Origin: Pseudomonas sp. CC6-YY-74
Lineage (GTDB): Bacteria > Pseudomonadota > Gammaproteobacteria > Pseudomonadales > Pseudomonadaceae
Direction of reading: 5' to 3'
DNA: 64,000 nucleotides
Assembly: GCF_002025205.1 (NCBI RefSeq)
Contig: NZ_CP019947.1
Span: forward strand, 317,501 to 381,500
The notes under the pieces are model-generated. The model made no database searches. It saw nothing but the letters and a program-made list of their open reading frames with translations, and was not told the origin of the DNA. The first letter of the stretch is position 1. Every line of letters starts with the position of its first letter. The translations under genes and the position numbers were made by a program. Of this stretch, positions 26,148 to 35,832 are shown piece after piece.

Positions 26148-26515
26148 ACATCCGGCCTGGGTCGTAGAAGCCGGCAACGCGTGACTGGCGGATTGGCCAA
26201 GCAGAGACAGCGCGGGCCTTGGCGGGCGATGGCGAGGTGATCCCGCTGGCGTCCATTCGCTTCCTCGTGGTCATCGCCCAGGCGCAGGGCGGTGAACCAT
26301 AAGAGTGCGGGCGGGTGGCCTGGTCCCTTTTTTGGGGCGTTTCAGGCGGGCGGTCTGGCGCTTCGGTCGTGCATGGCCACGCCCGACCGGGCCTCGCACG
26401 ATGCTCCAGGCGGCTGAACAGGCTGCATTTACCGGGGGGACGGGTGGCAGAAGCGGATCATAGAGAGCAGGCCCACTTCGGGGGGGCGTGGTCACTTAAA
26501 TAAACAGGGATTTAT
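26148..26515. other. Region upstream of the nirB promoter; nothing recognised
   Basis: I see no gene or clear regulatory dyad in these about 370 bases. NtrC enhancer sites would be expected here if the sigma-54 promoter is real, but none is convincing by eye. Confidence 0.4.
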
Positions 26516-26734
26516 GTGCCTGAGTCATTGCCTAAAAAATCCCCTTTTCGGATTTATGCCCTGCGCAAACAGACGGTGGAGCCGGTGTTCGGCATCATCA
26601 AGTCGGTGATGGGCTTTCGTCAGTTCCTGCTGCGGGGCGAGGGCAAGGTGAGCGGGGAATGGCGCCTGGCCTGTCTGCTCTGGAATTTGAAACGCATGGC
26701 GGTTTTGCGCCACAAATCCGTCCAATCCGGGTAA
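26516..26734 (+). pseudogene. Transposase C-terminal remnant (IS1182/IS5-like)
   Basis: The 72-codon frame reads FRIYALRKQTVEPVFGIIKS followed by VMGFRQFLLRGEGKVSGEW and RLACLLWNLKRM. That is the C-terminal end of an IS1182-type DDE transposase, including its catalytic Glu region (TVEPVFG). The N-terminal four fifths are missing, and the first codons (MPESLPKKSP) are not a real start. It is a different element from the scrap at 21.9 kb. Confidence 0.82.
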
Positions 26735-26794
26735 GAGTGAACTAAATCCGCTCGAACCCAGGAAGCTCGGGACAAAAATGCCTGGAAATACCTA

Positions 26795-26826
26795 AAGAGT
26801 GAGGCAAATTGCTTCGCCTCACTCTT
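26795..26826. repeat. Short hairpin after the transposase remnant
   Basis: AAGAGTGAGGC / GCCTCACTCTT form an 11-bp stem with a 10-base loop. There is no T-run. It may be the end structure of the decayed element. Confidence 0.5.
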
Positions 26827-27015
26827 GATGCCCCGCTCATGAATTCACGTCCGAGAGGCTGCCAGGCCTGAAGCAGACGTTCGCCTTTCTCACCCCAGGC
26901 CCCATGTCTACAAGCGCCATCCCGGTTGTCCTTCTTCCTTGCCCCGCGCCACCCTCGACGCTTGCTGAGCACCTTACGCAAAGGGCCTTGGCGTCATGGT
27001 GCATAGCGGGTCGTC

Positions 27016-27438
27016 CTAAAACCGGTCATCCGCATTCGGCGTCGTGCCGTAGTAAGCATGGATGTCCTTACTCCAGGTCGGATCCTGCATATCAGGCCAC
27101 TTGTCCTTGTCGAATCCAGGCGCATCGGTGAGGCGTTCCTTGTCGACGCGTAACACGAAGCGTTTATTCACTGTATCGAGGGTCAATGCGCTCCACGGCA
27201 CGGCAAACAGCTTCTCGCCCATGCCGAGAACCCCACCGAAGGACAGCACCGCATAGGCCACCTGACCGCTGCTCACGTCCAGCATGATCTCCTTGATGTC
27301 ACCCAAATCTTCGTCCTTCCGGTTGCAGACGTCATTTCCGATGAGGGTGTCTGCCCCCATCAGCCGAGGTCCCGGTCCGGTCGCAACGCCGTCGGTGACC
27401 TTGTACATGCCATAGGTGTCACGTTCTTCATAGTTCAT
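27016..27438 (-). CDS. PRC-barrel domain protein
   Basis: This 140-residue cytoplasmic protein has a PRC-barrel in its centre (DTLIGNDVCNRKDEDLGDIKEIMLDVSSGQVAYAVLSFGG, then GEKLFAVPWSALTLD). The C-terminal tail is charged and acidic (FDKDKWPDMQDPTWSKDIHAYYG). Related small proteins are common next to stress or osmotic-response genes, but their role is poorly known. CAGGAG precedes the ATG. It stands alone between mobile-element remnants, which suggests it belongs to the accessory part of the genome. Confidence 0.85.
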   Translation of the reverse strand: MNYEERDTYGMYKVTDGVATGPGPRLMGADTLIGNDVCNRKDEDLGDIKEIMLDVSSGQVAYAVLSFGGVLGMGEKLFAVPWSALTLDTVNKRFVLRVDKERLTDAPGFDKDKWPDMQDPTWSKDIHAYYGTTPNADDRF

Positions 27439-27672
27439 GTGCTGCTCCTGGCAATATCCACGGGATCAATCGAGCGCAGCGTCAAACCAAGGTTTCGGCG
27501 GTGCGACTGTTCATGCTGTAGGCAAAGCCCGGGACGGTCTGTACGTCAGTGCACGTTGCGAATGAAGAACGGGGCTATGTGTGTTGTCGAACGGAGTTGC
27601 AAGCAGAGGCGCCGTACAATGTATTTGCGACGCCTAATGGCGCAATTCTGTTCAGGTTGAGAGGTGGATATT

Positions 27673-27747
27673 ATGAATAACATCGTCTACATCGTAGGGG
27701 TGATTGTGATCGTCCTGGTTGTCCTATCGTTCTTCGGGTTTCGATAG
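27673..27747 (+). CDS. 24-residue single-span membrane peptide
   Basis: The sequence reads MNNIVYIVGVIVIVLVVLSF followed by FGFR and a TAG stop. Nearly the whole peptide is one hydrophobic helix with a short Asn-rich start and a C-terminal arginine. GAGAGGTGG lies 6-7 bases before the ATG. Very similar tiny peptides of the form MxxIIYIIGLVVIVLxxLxFFGLR recur in many proteobacteria (recollection), usually annotated as hypothetical or missed for length. The function is unknown. It is divergent from the PRC-barrel gene. Confidence 0.7.
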   Translation: MNNIVYIVGVIVIVLVVLSFFGFR

Positions 27748-27872
27748 GTTCAAAGACCGTCTTTTTCACCATTTGTGTTCGATTTTCCCTGACGTGGACG
27801 TCCGCCTCATCATCTTTCCTTTGACGGTGGCACGGGCGTCACCTTCACCCTTGGGTTAGTGCGGTGTAGTGG

Positions 27873-28268
27873 TCAACTAATTCCGGACACCTCGATAGGT
27901 GATTTTGACGCCATCGCCCGTTCGTAAACGGTCGGTGGCAGATATCCCAGTTTCGAGTGCAACCGTTCGTTGTTGTAAACCCAACGATCTACTCAGTGAT
28001 GTCGCGTATCGCTTCGGCATGGTTAGCATAATCACGTCGCCATACCCGCTCCATTTTCAAGCTCAGGAAGAAGCGCTCCATCACTGCGTTATCCCCGCAG
28101 TTACCTGTACGGCTCATGCTTTGCTGCATGTCACTTCTTACCAGCAGCGCTCTGTAGCTCGCACTCGCGTACTGGCTGCCGCGATCCGAGTGGGCGATCA
28201 AGCCGGGTGGCGGTTGACGCTGAGCAACCGCCAGCTGCATTGCACTACATACCAGTTCAGCGGGGATG
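27873..28268 (-). pseudogene. IS3-family transposase (OrfB) remnant, frameshifted and 5'-truncated
   Basis: The minus strand reads IPAELVCSAMQLAVAQRQPP, then GLIAHSDRGSQYAS and SRTGNCGDNAVMERFFLSLK with RDYANHAEAIRDIT: the integrase core with Asp of HSDRGSQY and Glu of NAVMERFF. A TAG follows, and after a one-base shift the end YNNERLHSKLGYLPPTVYE...SPIEVSGIS is readable down to a stop at 27873. The element end TGTAGTGGTCAACTAATTCC begins near 27865. OrfA and the first half of OrfB are gone, cut at the OsmC gene. Confidence 0.88.
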
Positions 28269-28682
28269 TTCGGCGCCATTGACCAGCTGGCTGTCGATCA
28301 GGATCTCGCCGTTCAGCAGCTTATGGATGGGACAAGCGTTGGCAATTTCCAGCAGGCGCTGGCGCTGCGCATCGCTCAGCTCGCCAGACAAGTGGATGTC
28401 GCGACCGATGCGGGTCTGCGGATGCTGCGCACTGGGCGCTTGCAGCAGGCTCAGTTGCACATCGATGGCCTGCAGCGGTATGCCCTTGCGTTGCGCGTAC
28501 ATGGCGATGGTGATCGAGGTGCAAGCACCCAGGGCCGCTAGCAGCAACTGATGGGGCGAAGGCCCGGTGTCGCCACCGCCGAGTGCCTCAGGTTCGTCAC
28601 CCAGCCACTGGTGCACGCCAGCGCTAAGTTTGACCTGATAGGCCGGCCCGCCGAGGGAGGCCGTGACTGACGCTGCGCTCAT
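28257..28682 (-). CDS. OsmC/Ohr-family protein
   Basis: This OsmC-fold protein (141 residues) has the two conserved cysteines of peroxide-reducing members: one in LGACTSITI and one in IANACPIHKLL. The second motif and the spacing match the general OsmC branch rather than Ohr. The last residues (VNGAEHPR and stop) are encoded where an IS3 remnant begins, so the native 3' end has been exchanged for transposon-derived codons. The conserved fold is complete before that, so the protein is probably functional. Likely role: reduction of organic or lipid hydroperoxides (family knowledge). Confidence 0.85.
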   Translation of the reverse strand: MSAASVTASLGGPAYQVKLSAGVHQWLGDEPEALGGGDTGPSPHQLLLAALGACTSITIAMYAQRKGIPLQAIDVQLSLLQAPSAQHPQTRIGRDIHLSGELSDAQRQRLLEIANACPIHKLLNGEILIDSQLVNGAEHPR

Positions 28683-28746
28683 TGCAAACTCCTATTCAAC
28701 TGGACTGCCAAGGCTGTTAAGAACAGCTGTAAGTGGCGCAAAGATC

Positions 28747-28769
28747 AAGGGCTGCGCAGTGCAGCCCTT
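28747..28769 (-). terminator. Hairpin after ycaC
   Basis: AAGGGCTGC / GCAGCCCTT (9 bp, 5-base loop) lies 11 bases beyond the ycaC stop codon. The minus-strand tail is GATCTTTG, only partly T-rich. Confidence 0.6.
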
Positions 28770-28779
28770 GCCGGCGCGC

Positions 28780-29406
28780 TTACTTGCCCGCGGTCAGTGT
28801 GCTGTAGCTGTTGATCAGGTTGCGGTAGTCGGGGATATGGTTGGAGAACAGCGCGCCCAGCCCCTCGACATCGTTGCGCCAGTCGCGGTGCAGCTCGCAG
28901 GCCAGGCCGAACCAGGTCATCAGCTGGGCGCCGGAGGCGGACATGCGGTCCCAGGCCGAGTGGCGGGTGATCTCATTGAAGGTGCCGGAGGCGTCGGTGA
29001 CCACGAACACCTCGAAACCGGCCTCGATCGCCGACAGCGCCGGGAAAGCCACGCAGACTTCGGTGACCACCCCGGCGATGATCAGCTGCTTGCGCCCGGT
29101 GGCCTTCACCGCCTTGACGAAGTCTTGGTTGTCCCAGGCGTTGATCTGGCCGGGGCGGGCGATATAGGGCGCATCCGGGAACTGCTCCTTGAGCTCCGGC
29201 ACCAAGGGGCCGTTGGGGCCGTTCTCGAAGCTGGTGGTGAGAATGGTCGGCAGTTCGAAGTACTTGGCCAGGTCGGCCAGGGCCAATACGTTGTTCTTGA
29301 ACTTGTCCGGGTCGATGTCGCGCACCAGCGACAGCAGGCCGGTCTGGTGGTCGACCAGCAGGACCGCGGCCTGGTCCTTGTCGAGACGCTTGTAGGGAGT
29401 ACTCAT
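28780..29406 (-). CDS. ycaC: Isochorismatase-family cysteine hydrolase (YcaC-like)
   Basis: This 208-residue protein is nearly collinear with E. coli YcaC as I remember it (PYKRLDKDQAAVLLVDHQTG, DIDPDKFKNNVLALADLAKY, IARPGQINAWDNQDFVKAVK). The nucleophile Cys118 lies in IAGVVTEVCVAFP and the Asp of LLVDHQ is in place. YcaC is an octameric or larger cysteine hydrolase of uncertain substrate. The start at 29406 follows AAGAGGA. The adjacent pirin gene upstream is on the same strand 107 bases away, so the two may be co-transcribed. Confidence 0.92.
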   Translation of the reverse strand: MSTPYKRLDKDQAAVLLVDHQTGLLSLVRDIDPDKFKNNVLALADLAKYFELPTILTTSFENGPNGPLVPELKEQFPDAPYIARPGQINAWDNQDFVKAVKATGRKQLIIAGVVTEVCVAFPALSAIEAGFEVFVVTDASGTFNEITRHSAWDRMSASGAQLMTWFGLACELHRDWRNDVEGLGALFSNHIPDYRNLINSYSTLTAGK

Positions 29407-29512
29407 GCTGATGTCCTCTTGCTTGGGTAAAGGCCGAGCGGCCAGTGGCGCGCGGGAGTGCGGGCTACGGTGCTCACTCAACCGAGGCGCTGTGAGCGTC
29501 GGCGCAGGACCG

Positions 29513-30379
29513 TTAGGCCGGTAGTTGGCCGAACGAGCCGCTCTGAAAATCCTTAACCGCCTGGGCAATTTCGGCCCGGCTGTTCATCACGAAGGGGCCG
29601 TAACCGACCACCGGCTCATCGATGGGCTCGCCACTGAGCAGCAGCACCAGCGCCTGGTTGTTGGCTTCCAGCAACAGCTCATCGCCGGCGCGGTCGAGCA
29701 GCACCATCTGCGCCTCCCTGACCAACTGGTTACCATTCACCAGCAGCGTGCCGTGCAACACGATCAGCGCCGTGCTGCGCCCCTCGACAACCCGCAAGGC
29801 CAGCGGCTTGTCGGCATTCAGGCGGATATCCCAGACGTCCATGGCGGTGAAGGTGCGGGCCGGCCCCTGTTGCCCGGCAAACTCGCCGGCGATCAGGCGC
29901 AGGGAACCGGCGCCGTCGTCGAGCGGCACCAGCGGGATGTCCTGATCGAGGAGGGTCTGGTAGCCCGGCGCGGCCAGCTTGTCGCGGGCCGGCAAGTTGA
30001 CCCACAGCTGCACCATCTCCAGGGTGCCGCCCTGCTCGGTGAACGCGGCGGAGTGGAATTCTTCATGCAAAATTCCTGAGGCGGCGGTCATCCACTGCAC
30101 GTCGCCAGGGCCGATTAGACCGCCGCTGCCAGTCGAGTCACGGTGCTCCAGTTCGCCCTGGTAGACGATGGTCACGGTTTCGAAACCGCGGTGCGGATGC
30201 TGGCCGACGCCGCGCGGCTGCTGCGTCGGGGCGAACTCATGCGGACCGGCATAGTCGAGCAGCAGAAACGGGCTGATGTGCTGGCCCAGGCTGTCATAGG
30301 AAAACAGCGAGCGAACCGGAAAACCGTCACCGACCCAGTGCTGCTTGGGGCTGCTGTAAAGGCCAAGAATTTTTTTCAT
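29513..30379 (-). CDS. Pirin-family protein
   Basis: This 288-residue bicupin has the pirin metal motif GQHPHRGFETVTIVYQGELEHRDS (His, His, His) and ILHEEFH, then the C-terminal pirin domain (LLLSGEPIDEPVVGYGPFVMNS). Bacterial pirins include quercetinases and redox-responsive regulators; the function here is not known. GAGGAGG precedes the ATG. It is divergent from a LysR gene across a 98-base spacer with a clean dyad, a layout like E. coli yhaJ/yhaK. Regulation by that LysR protein is likely. Confidence 0.93.
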   Translation of the reverse strand: MKKILGLYSSPKQHWVGDGFPVRSLFSYDSLGQHISPFLLLDYAGPHEFAPTQQPRGVGQHPHRGFETVTIVYQGELEHRDSTGSGGLIGPGDVQWMTAASGILHEEFHSAAFTEQGGTLEMVQLWVNLPARDKLAAPGYQTLLDQDIPLVPLDDGAGSLRLIAGEFAGQQGPARTFTAMDVWDIRLNADKPLALRVVEGRSTALIVLHGTLLVNGNQLVREAQMVLLDRAGDELLLEANNQALVLLLSGEPIDEPVVGYGPFVMNSRAEIAQAVKDFQSGSFGQLPA

Positions 30380-30435
30380 GAGACGCCTCCTCTGTGTATG
30401 GAGAACAGCTTAGGAGTGCAACAGCTATCCCGGTA

Positions 30436-30452
30436 GACTGAGTAAATCAGTC
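30436..30452. promoter_or_regulatory. LysR-type operator between pirin and LysR genes
   Basis: The perfect dyad GACTGA-GTAAA-TCAGTC lies 26 bases before the LysR start and 57 bases from the pirin start. This is a typical position for a shared autoregulatory/activating site. Confidence 0.65.
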
Positions 30453-30477
30453 GCAGCGTTCTATAAGGAGAACACTG

Positions 30478-31371
30478 GTGGACGACCTCAACGACCTCTA
30501 CTACTTCGCCCAAGTCGTCGAACACGGCGGTTTCGCGGCGGCAGGCAGGGCGCTGCATACACCCAAGTCCAAACTCAGCCGACGGATTGCCCTGCTTGAG
30601 GAACGCTTGGGCGTGCGCCTGCTGCAGCGCACGACGCGGCACTTCTCGGTCACCGAGATCGGTCAGGAGTACTACCGGCACTGCCTGGCCATGTTGATCG
30701 AGGCGCAAGCCGCGCGGGAGGTGATCGAACGCACGCGCTCGGAACCCCAGGGCATCGTACGCATGAGCTGCCCGACCACCCTGCTGCAGTACCGGATTGG
30801 CGACCTGATCGGCCGCTTCATGGTCCTCAATCCCAAAGTCCAGGTGCATCTGGATGCCACCAACAGGCACGTCGACGTGATCGGCGAAGGCCTCGACCTG
30901 GCCCTGCGCGTGCGTTTCCCGCCGCTGGAAAACAGCGACCTGGTGATGCGCGTGCTGGCCGACAGCCCCCAGCGACTGGTCGCCAGCCCCGAGTTGCTCA
31001 AGGGCCGCGCCTTGCCCTTACTGCCCGCCGACCTGAGTGGCCTGCCCAGCCTGGACTGGCGGCAACCGGGCGAACATCTGTGGCGACTGGAGGGTCCCAA
31101 TGGGGCCATGGCCGAGGTCAGGCACCAACCGCGCTTGATCAGCGACGACATGACGACCCTGCTGCAGGCCGCGCTACGCGGCGTTGGCCTGGTGCAGCTG
31201 CCGTGCATGGTGGTCGAGCAGGAACTGGCGCAAGGTCGGTTGCTCGACATCATGCCGCAGTGGGCGCCGCGCTGTGGCGTGGTGCATGCGCTGTTCCCCT
31301 CGCGCCGCGGCTTGCTGCCCTCGGTGCGCAGCCTGATCGATTTTTTCGCCGAGCAGCTGCCCTTGTCCTGA
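30478..31371 (+). CDS. LysR-family transcriptional regulator (YhaJ-like)
   Basis: This 297-residue LysR protein starts with GTG at 30478, preceded by AAGGAG. Its winged helix is GGFAAAGRALHTPKSKLSRRIALLEERLGVRLLQRTTRHF. The effector domain runs VQVHLDATNRHVDVIGEGLD, LALRVRFPPLENSDLV, LISDDMTTLLQAALRGVGLVQLP. The branch resembles DmlR/YhaJ regulators. It is divergent from the pirin gene with a clear dyad between them. The ligand is unknown; E. coli YhaJ responds to aromatic compounds (family knowledge), which is not evidence for this protein. Confidence 0.92.
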   Translation: MDDLNDLYYFAQVVEHGGFAAAGRALHTPKSKLSRRIALLEERLGVRLLQRTTRHFSVTEIGQEYYRHCLAMLIEAQAAREVIERTRSEPQGIVRMSCPTTLLQYRIGDLIGRFMVLNPKVQVHLDATNRHVDVIGEGLDLALRVRFPPLENSDLVMRVLADSPQRLVASPELLKGRALPLLPADLSGLPSLDWRQPGEHLWRLEGPNGAMAEVRHQPRLISDDMTTLLQAALRGVGLVQLPCMVVEQELAQGRLLDIMPQWAPRCGVVHALFPSRRGLLPSVRSLIDFFAEQLPLS

Positions 31372-31476
31372 GCCCGCTCGCGGGCGCTTGGCCGGATGCA
31401 AACCAGGTGGCACTTGCCTCACCCCACCCCAAGTTACTTACACTCTGCCTCTCTCTCTTCCAGGCAAGGCCATCCC

Positions 31477-32400
<924 letters not shown>

Positions 32401-32467
32401 GCCGCGTAATGAGCAACGCCGCATGGCCGAGCGCAATAGCGGATGAACAACCTGATGAGGTGCGTGT

Positions 32468-33229
32468 ATGAATTTTTATGCCATTAAGGCAATTTACCTG
32501 TTCGAGCTGGCGCGCACCTGGCGCACCTTGTTGCAGAGCATCGCCACCCCGGTGATCAGCACCTCGCTGTACTTCGTGGTGTTCGGTTCGGCCATCGGCA
32601 GCAGCATGACCGAGGTGCACGGGGTCAGCTACGGCGCCTTCATCGTGCCGGGGCTGATCATGCTGGCGCTGCTCACCGAGAGCATCTCCAACGCCTCCTT
32701 CGGCATCTATATGCCCAAGTATTCCGGCAGCATCTACGAGCTGCTCTCGGCACCGGTGTCCTACCTGGAAATTCTGCTCGGCTATGTCGGCGCAGCGGCG
32801 ACCAAGTCGATCGTGCTGGGGCTGGTGATTCTGGTCACGGCGCGGCTGTTCGTCGATTTCGAGATTCTTCATCCGGTCTGGATGCTGGCCTTGCTGGTGC
32901 TCACCGCGCTGACCTTCAGCCTGTTCGGTTTCATCATCGGCGTCTGGGCCGACGGCTGGGAGAAACTGCAGATAGTCCCGGCGCTGATCGTCACGCCGCT
33001 GACCTTCCTCGGTGGCAGTTTCTACTCGATCAGCATGCTGCCGCCCACCTGGCAGACCATCACCCTGTTCAACCCGGTGGTGTACCTGATCAGCGCCTTC
33101 CGCTGGAGCTTCTACGGCGTCTCCGACGTTAACGTGGTGCTCAGCCTGGGCATGATCTTCGCCTTCCTGCTGCTGTGCGTGCTCACCGTTGGCTGGATCT
33201 TCAAGACCGGTTACCGGCTGAAGAGTTGA
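32468..33229 (+). CDS. ABC-2 type transporter permease (YadH-like)
   Basis: This 253-residue membrane protein has about six TM helices and the ABC-2 permease pattern ([89 protein letters not shown]). Its collinearity with E. coli YadH is strong. It pairs with the ATPase upstream. The stop codon overlaps the left end of an R2 repeat, which may serve as the end of the transcript. Confidence 0.93.
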   Translation: MNFYAIKAIYLFELARTWRTLLQSIATPVISTSLYFVVFGSAIGSSMTEVHGVSYGAFIVPGLIMLALLTESISNASFGIYMPKYSGSIYELLSAPVSYLEILLGYVGAAATKSIVLGLVILVTARLFVDFEILHPVWMLALLVLTALTFSLFGFIIGVWADGWEKLQIVPALIVTPLTFLGGSFYSISMLPPTWQTITLFNPVVYLISAFRWSFYGVSDVNVVLSLGMIFAFLLLCVLTVGWIFKTGYRLKS

Positions 33230-33350
33230 GCGGCTGTGAAAAAACTCTCGCCTACTGCGGCCGCCTCCAAACGACCGCTGCGGCGTTGCGCGCTGCGAAC
33301 GCCTGGAGACGGTCTCGCGACGGCGGTCGATATTTTCACAGCCTCTGAGC
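33228..33350. repeat. Intact R2 element (123 bp) with 15-bp imperfect inverted ends
   Basis: The left end GAGCGGCTGTGAAAA and the right end TTTTCACAGCCTCTGAGC (reverse complement GAGAGGCTGTGAAAA) match at 14 of 15 positions. The interior holds GCTGCGGCGTTGCGC and GGTCTCGCGACGGCGGTCGA. It begins in the permease stop codon. It is the least disturbed R2 copy in the window. Confidence 0.8.
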
Positions 33351-33394
33351 GTCCGATTCACTGCAGGCGGCTGCGTTGGCCACTTCAAGGACAT

Positions 33395-34687
33395 TCACTG
33401 GGCAGCCCGGCTACGCCCCGCGTAGCGCTCGGCCAGGGTGCAGAAAAACGTGACGTATTGGCCATGGCCAGCACAGAACACCACATCCAGATCGAGTGGG
33501 TCGGCGGGGTCGCTGATACCTTCAGCAGCCGGCCAGGGTTGCAGGCTCGGCTCGCTCGCCCTGCGCTGCAGGTGCGCCGCATCCAGGCCCGGGCGATCGA
33601 CTTCGCCGCCGCTGCTGTCGATATAGACCACGCAGTTGTCGCTGTCGAAGGCCTTGCCCAGCTCTTGCACCAGGGTCAGGAAGCCGCGATCGCTGCCGCC
33701 GCGCAGTTGCTCGGTCTGGCCATCCAGCGTACGGGAGGCCGAGGTGACCGTGTCGCCCACGCCGACGATGCGCGGCATCTGCGCCGGGTCGAAGCGCTCG
33801 CGCGCCAGTTGCAACAGCGCGTCGCGCTCGCGCGGGGCCTGGCGGGCGTTGAAGTCTTCACCCAGCGGGTAGTGCCCGGTGTGTTGGTGATAGTAGTGAT
33901 TGAGAATCACCAGTACGCCGACTTCCTTGATCGCCCCCTTGAGCATGAACTGGAAATCGGTGGTGCCGGCGTTGTCGCCAGTGCTGTATTTGACCCGTTC
34001 CAGGCCCTGGGCGTCGCTGCCGAGATTGGGCGCGTAGTGGACGAAGAAGGACGCCTGCAGTTGACAGGCGGCGGCCTGTTGCAGCAGCTGCGCCATGAAG
34101 CCTTCGACGGCGTGCTGCAACTGCTGGTAGAGCGCCGGTTGCTCGCTGAAATGCTGGTAGAGGCTGTTGATGTTGAGGGTCGGTGAGGCGAGGTTGTCCA
34201 GTACGCTGGCGCCAACCAGGGCGGCGATCTCGGATGCGGCGAGCGTATAGGGCGGTGCGCCCAGCAGTTCGCCGAGAAAGCGCTCGGCCTTGCCCGGTAG
34301 CGTCTGCAGAAAGGCCAGTTCCGCCGCGCTTACGCCAGGGTGGGAAACCTTGCCGTGGCGGTCCTGCAGCTGTACGCCGCCGGCCGCTAGCCCCGGTAGG
34401 TAGAGACCTTGCTCGCGGGCCTGGGCGGGGGCTGCGAGGGCGTTGTCGACGATGCCGTTCACCCCGCGCCTGCCGATGTGTTCGCCGTTGGTCAGGACGA
34501 AGAAGTGTCCCGCCAGCTGACGGGCCGCCTGCACATAGCGCGGCTCGATGGTCCGGGTCAGCGGGTCGCGCACCAGGCCCATGCAGACGCCGTCCAAGTC
34601 CTGAATGATCAGCAGTTTGTCGGTGGCGACGAGGGCGTCGAGCAGGCGCTCATGATCGAGTGAAAACGTTGGGCTGGGTTTAATCAT
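33395..34687 (-). CDS. ggpP: Glucosylglycerol-phosphate phosphatase (StpA/GgpP-like, HAD-type)
   Basis: This 430-residue HAD phosphatase shows motif I IIQDLDGVCMGLVRDPLTR (Asp30 nucleophile, Asp32), then RHFFVLTNGE-type motif II (FFVLTNGEHIGRRG). The long conserved stretch YLPGLAAGGVQLQDRHGKVS follows, which I recall from cyanobacterial StpA/GgpP. That enzyme removes phosphate from 2-O-glucosylglycerol phosphate, the last step of glucosylglycerol synthesis. In some Pseudomonas this domain is fused to the synthase GgpS; here it stands alone and no GgpS is in the window. It gives a plausible partner to the GH13_18 phosphorylase at 4.2 kb. The gene is monocistronic. Confidence 0.82.
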   Translation of the reverse strand: MIKPSPTFSLDHERLLDALVATDKLLIIQDLDGVCMGLVRDPLTRTIEPRYVQAARQLAGHFFVLTNGEHIGRRGVNGIVDNALAAPAQAREQGLYLPGLAAGGVQLQDRHGKVSHPGVSAAELAFLQTLPGKAERFLGELLGAPPYTLAASEIAALVGASVLDNLASPTLNINSLYQHFSEQPALYQQLQHAVEGFMAQLLQQAAACQLQASFFVHYAPNLGSDAQGLERVKYSTGDNAGTTDFQFMLKGAIKEVGVLVILNHYYHQHTGHYPLGEDFNARQAPRERDALLQLARERFDPAQMPRIVGVGDTVTSASRTLDGQTEQLRGGSDRGFLTLVQELGKAFDSDNCVVYIDSSGGEVDRPGLDAAHLQRRASEPSLQPWPAAEGISDPADPLDLDVVFCAGHGQYVTFFCTLAERYAGRSRAAQ

Positions 34688-34774
34688 GCCGCCATCTTAC
34701 CCGCACTGCCGGGGTCGACCAAACCTGCCGCCGGGAGGCGTCGGGCACTTGCCAGGATCGGGGCTGGCCAGCCG

Positions 34775-35263
34775 TCAGCGACTCAGGCCAAGGCGTTCAT
34801 GCCACTGGGCGATGGATTCTTCTGGGTAGCCGTCGAATAGTTGATCGCCGGGGCGCTCATTGACTTCGACCCAGGGCGCTTTCGAGTCGAGCAGCAGGTG
34901 GGTGTGTTCCGGGGGCACCGGCAGCGGCGTGTCGATAGCCGAGGCGAAGGGGTGAATCAGCTCCGGCCACTCTGGGCTGAAGAGCCACAGGGCGCTGCCG
35001 CAGAGTCGGCAAAAATGCCGCTCGGCACTGCTGGTATGGGCGCGGCGCTCGCCTTCGCGCTTGATCTTGGCGCGATAGATGGCGACCTGCTTGCGCCCGG
35101 TGACTATCAGGCTGTGTGCAGCGCCGCTGAGGTTGATCGAGTAACCGCCGCCGCCCTGGGTTTTACGGCAGATCGAGCAGTAGCAACGCTGGTAGGGATA
35201 AGGGTGGGCACTGCTCAGGCTGAACACCACCGCACCGCAATGGCAGGAACCTTGGAGTTGCAT
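34775..35263 (-). CDS. GFA / CENP-V domain zinc protein
   Basis: This 162-residue protein has the GFA-type zinc sites: CHCG (CxCG near residue 7), CYCSICRKTQGG (CxxC) and FCRLCGSALW (CxxC). The family includes glutathione-dependent formaldehyde-activating enzyme and many proteins of unknown substrate. The ligands are complete. It is a lone gene with ordinary composition, and no glutathione or formaldehyde gene is nearby, so the true activity is open. Confidence 0.88.
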   Translation of the reverse strand: MQLQGSCHCGAVVFSLSSAHPYPYQRCYCSICRKTQGGGGYSINLSGAAHSLIVTGRKQVAIYRAKIKREGERRAHTSSAERHFCRLCGSALWLFSPEWPELIHPFASAIDTPLPVPPEHTHLLLDSKAPWVEVNERPGDQLFDGYPEESIAQWHERLGLSR

Positions 35264-35547
35264 GGCGAGCCTCCAGACAAGATGACTGCGTTGGCAAGAT
35301 CGGCAATTACAGCCTAGACAATCTTTGCCTGGCGTGGCGCGAGTCCGTTGGTCGGGTTGAGTGGCGGCGCAACTCGCAAGTCGGGCTAGATAACGTTCTG
35401 TGTATCCACTTCTTTATGGCGACGTGTCACTATCTACTTTGACTTGCGATGTATCGGCGAGATTCGCCGTCCTCGCAGCACTTTGTCGCGAATGTCCTGC
35501 AAAGTCCTGCTCAACAATGACACGCATAATTGCAATAGGGCTCTAGC

Positions 35548-35832
35548 TTGACCGAAACCAACCTCTCCGAAGGCGAGATGCGCCGTGCCCTCGGCCTCGA
35601 CCTAGCTCTACCGAAACAACCCCAGTCACAATCACAGTCAAAGCCAAAACCAGCGTCCAGTTACACGCTCGTCGAACTGAGCGTGCGCAAGAACGGTGGC
35701 CCGACTTTCCGCTTCGAGCATCGTTCGAGTTCGATCAGCACGCTGACCGCTCAGCTCGAGGCCGAAAAATCCGCACGCGCCAAGGGCTACGAGGTGTGGG
35801 TGCTGCTGGATATCCGGCAGATTTCCGAATAG
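35548..35832 (+). CDS. Small conserved hypothetical protein
   Basis: This 94-residue protein has a Gln/Ser/Pro/Lys-rich linker (PKQPQSQSQSKPKPASS) between a short N-terminal helix (SEGEMRRALGLDL) and a folded C-terminal part (YTLVELSVRKNGGPTFRFEH, then AQLEAEKSARAKGYEVWVLLDI). The start is uncertain: TTG at 35548 keeps the SEGEMRRALGL helix, ATG at 35578 gives 84 residues. There is no signal or TM segment. I recall similar short proteins in other Pseudomonas but no function. Confidence 0.65.
   Translation: MTETNLSEGEMRRALGLDLALPKQPQSQSQSKPKPASSYTLVELSVRKNGGPTFRFEHRSSSISTLTAQLEAEKSARAKGYEVWVLLDIRQISE

Noticed and set aside
30478..31371. Assigning aromatic-compound sensing to the LysR regulator because of YhaJ similarity
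   Set aside because: Layout similarity to yhaJ/yhaK is not evidence for the ligand; the pirin substrate is also unknown.
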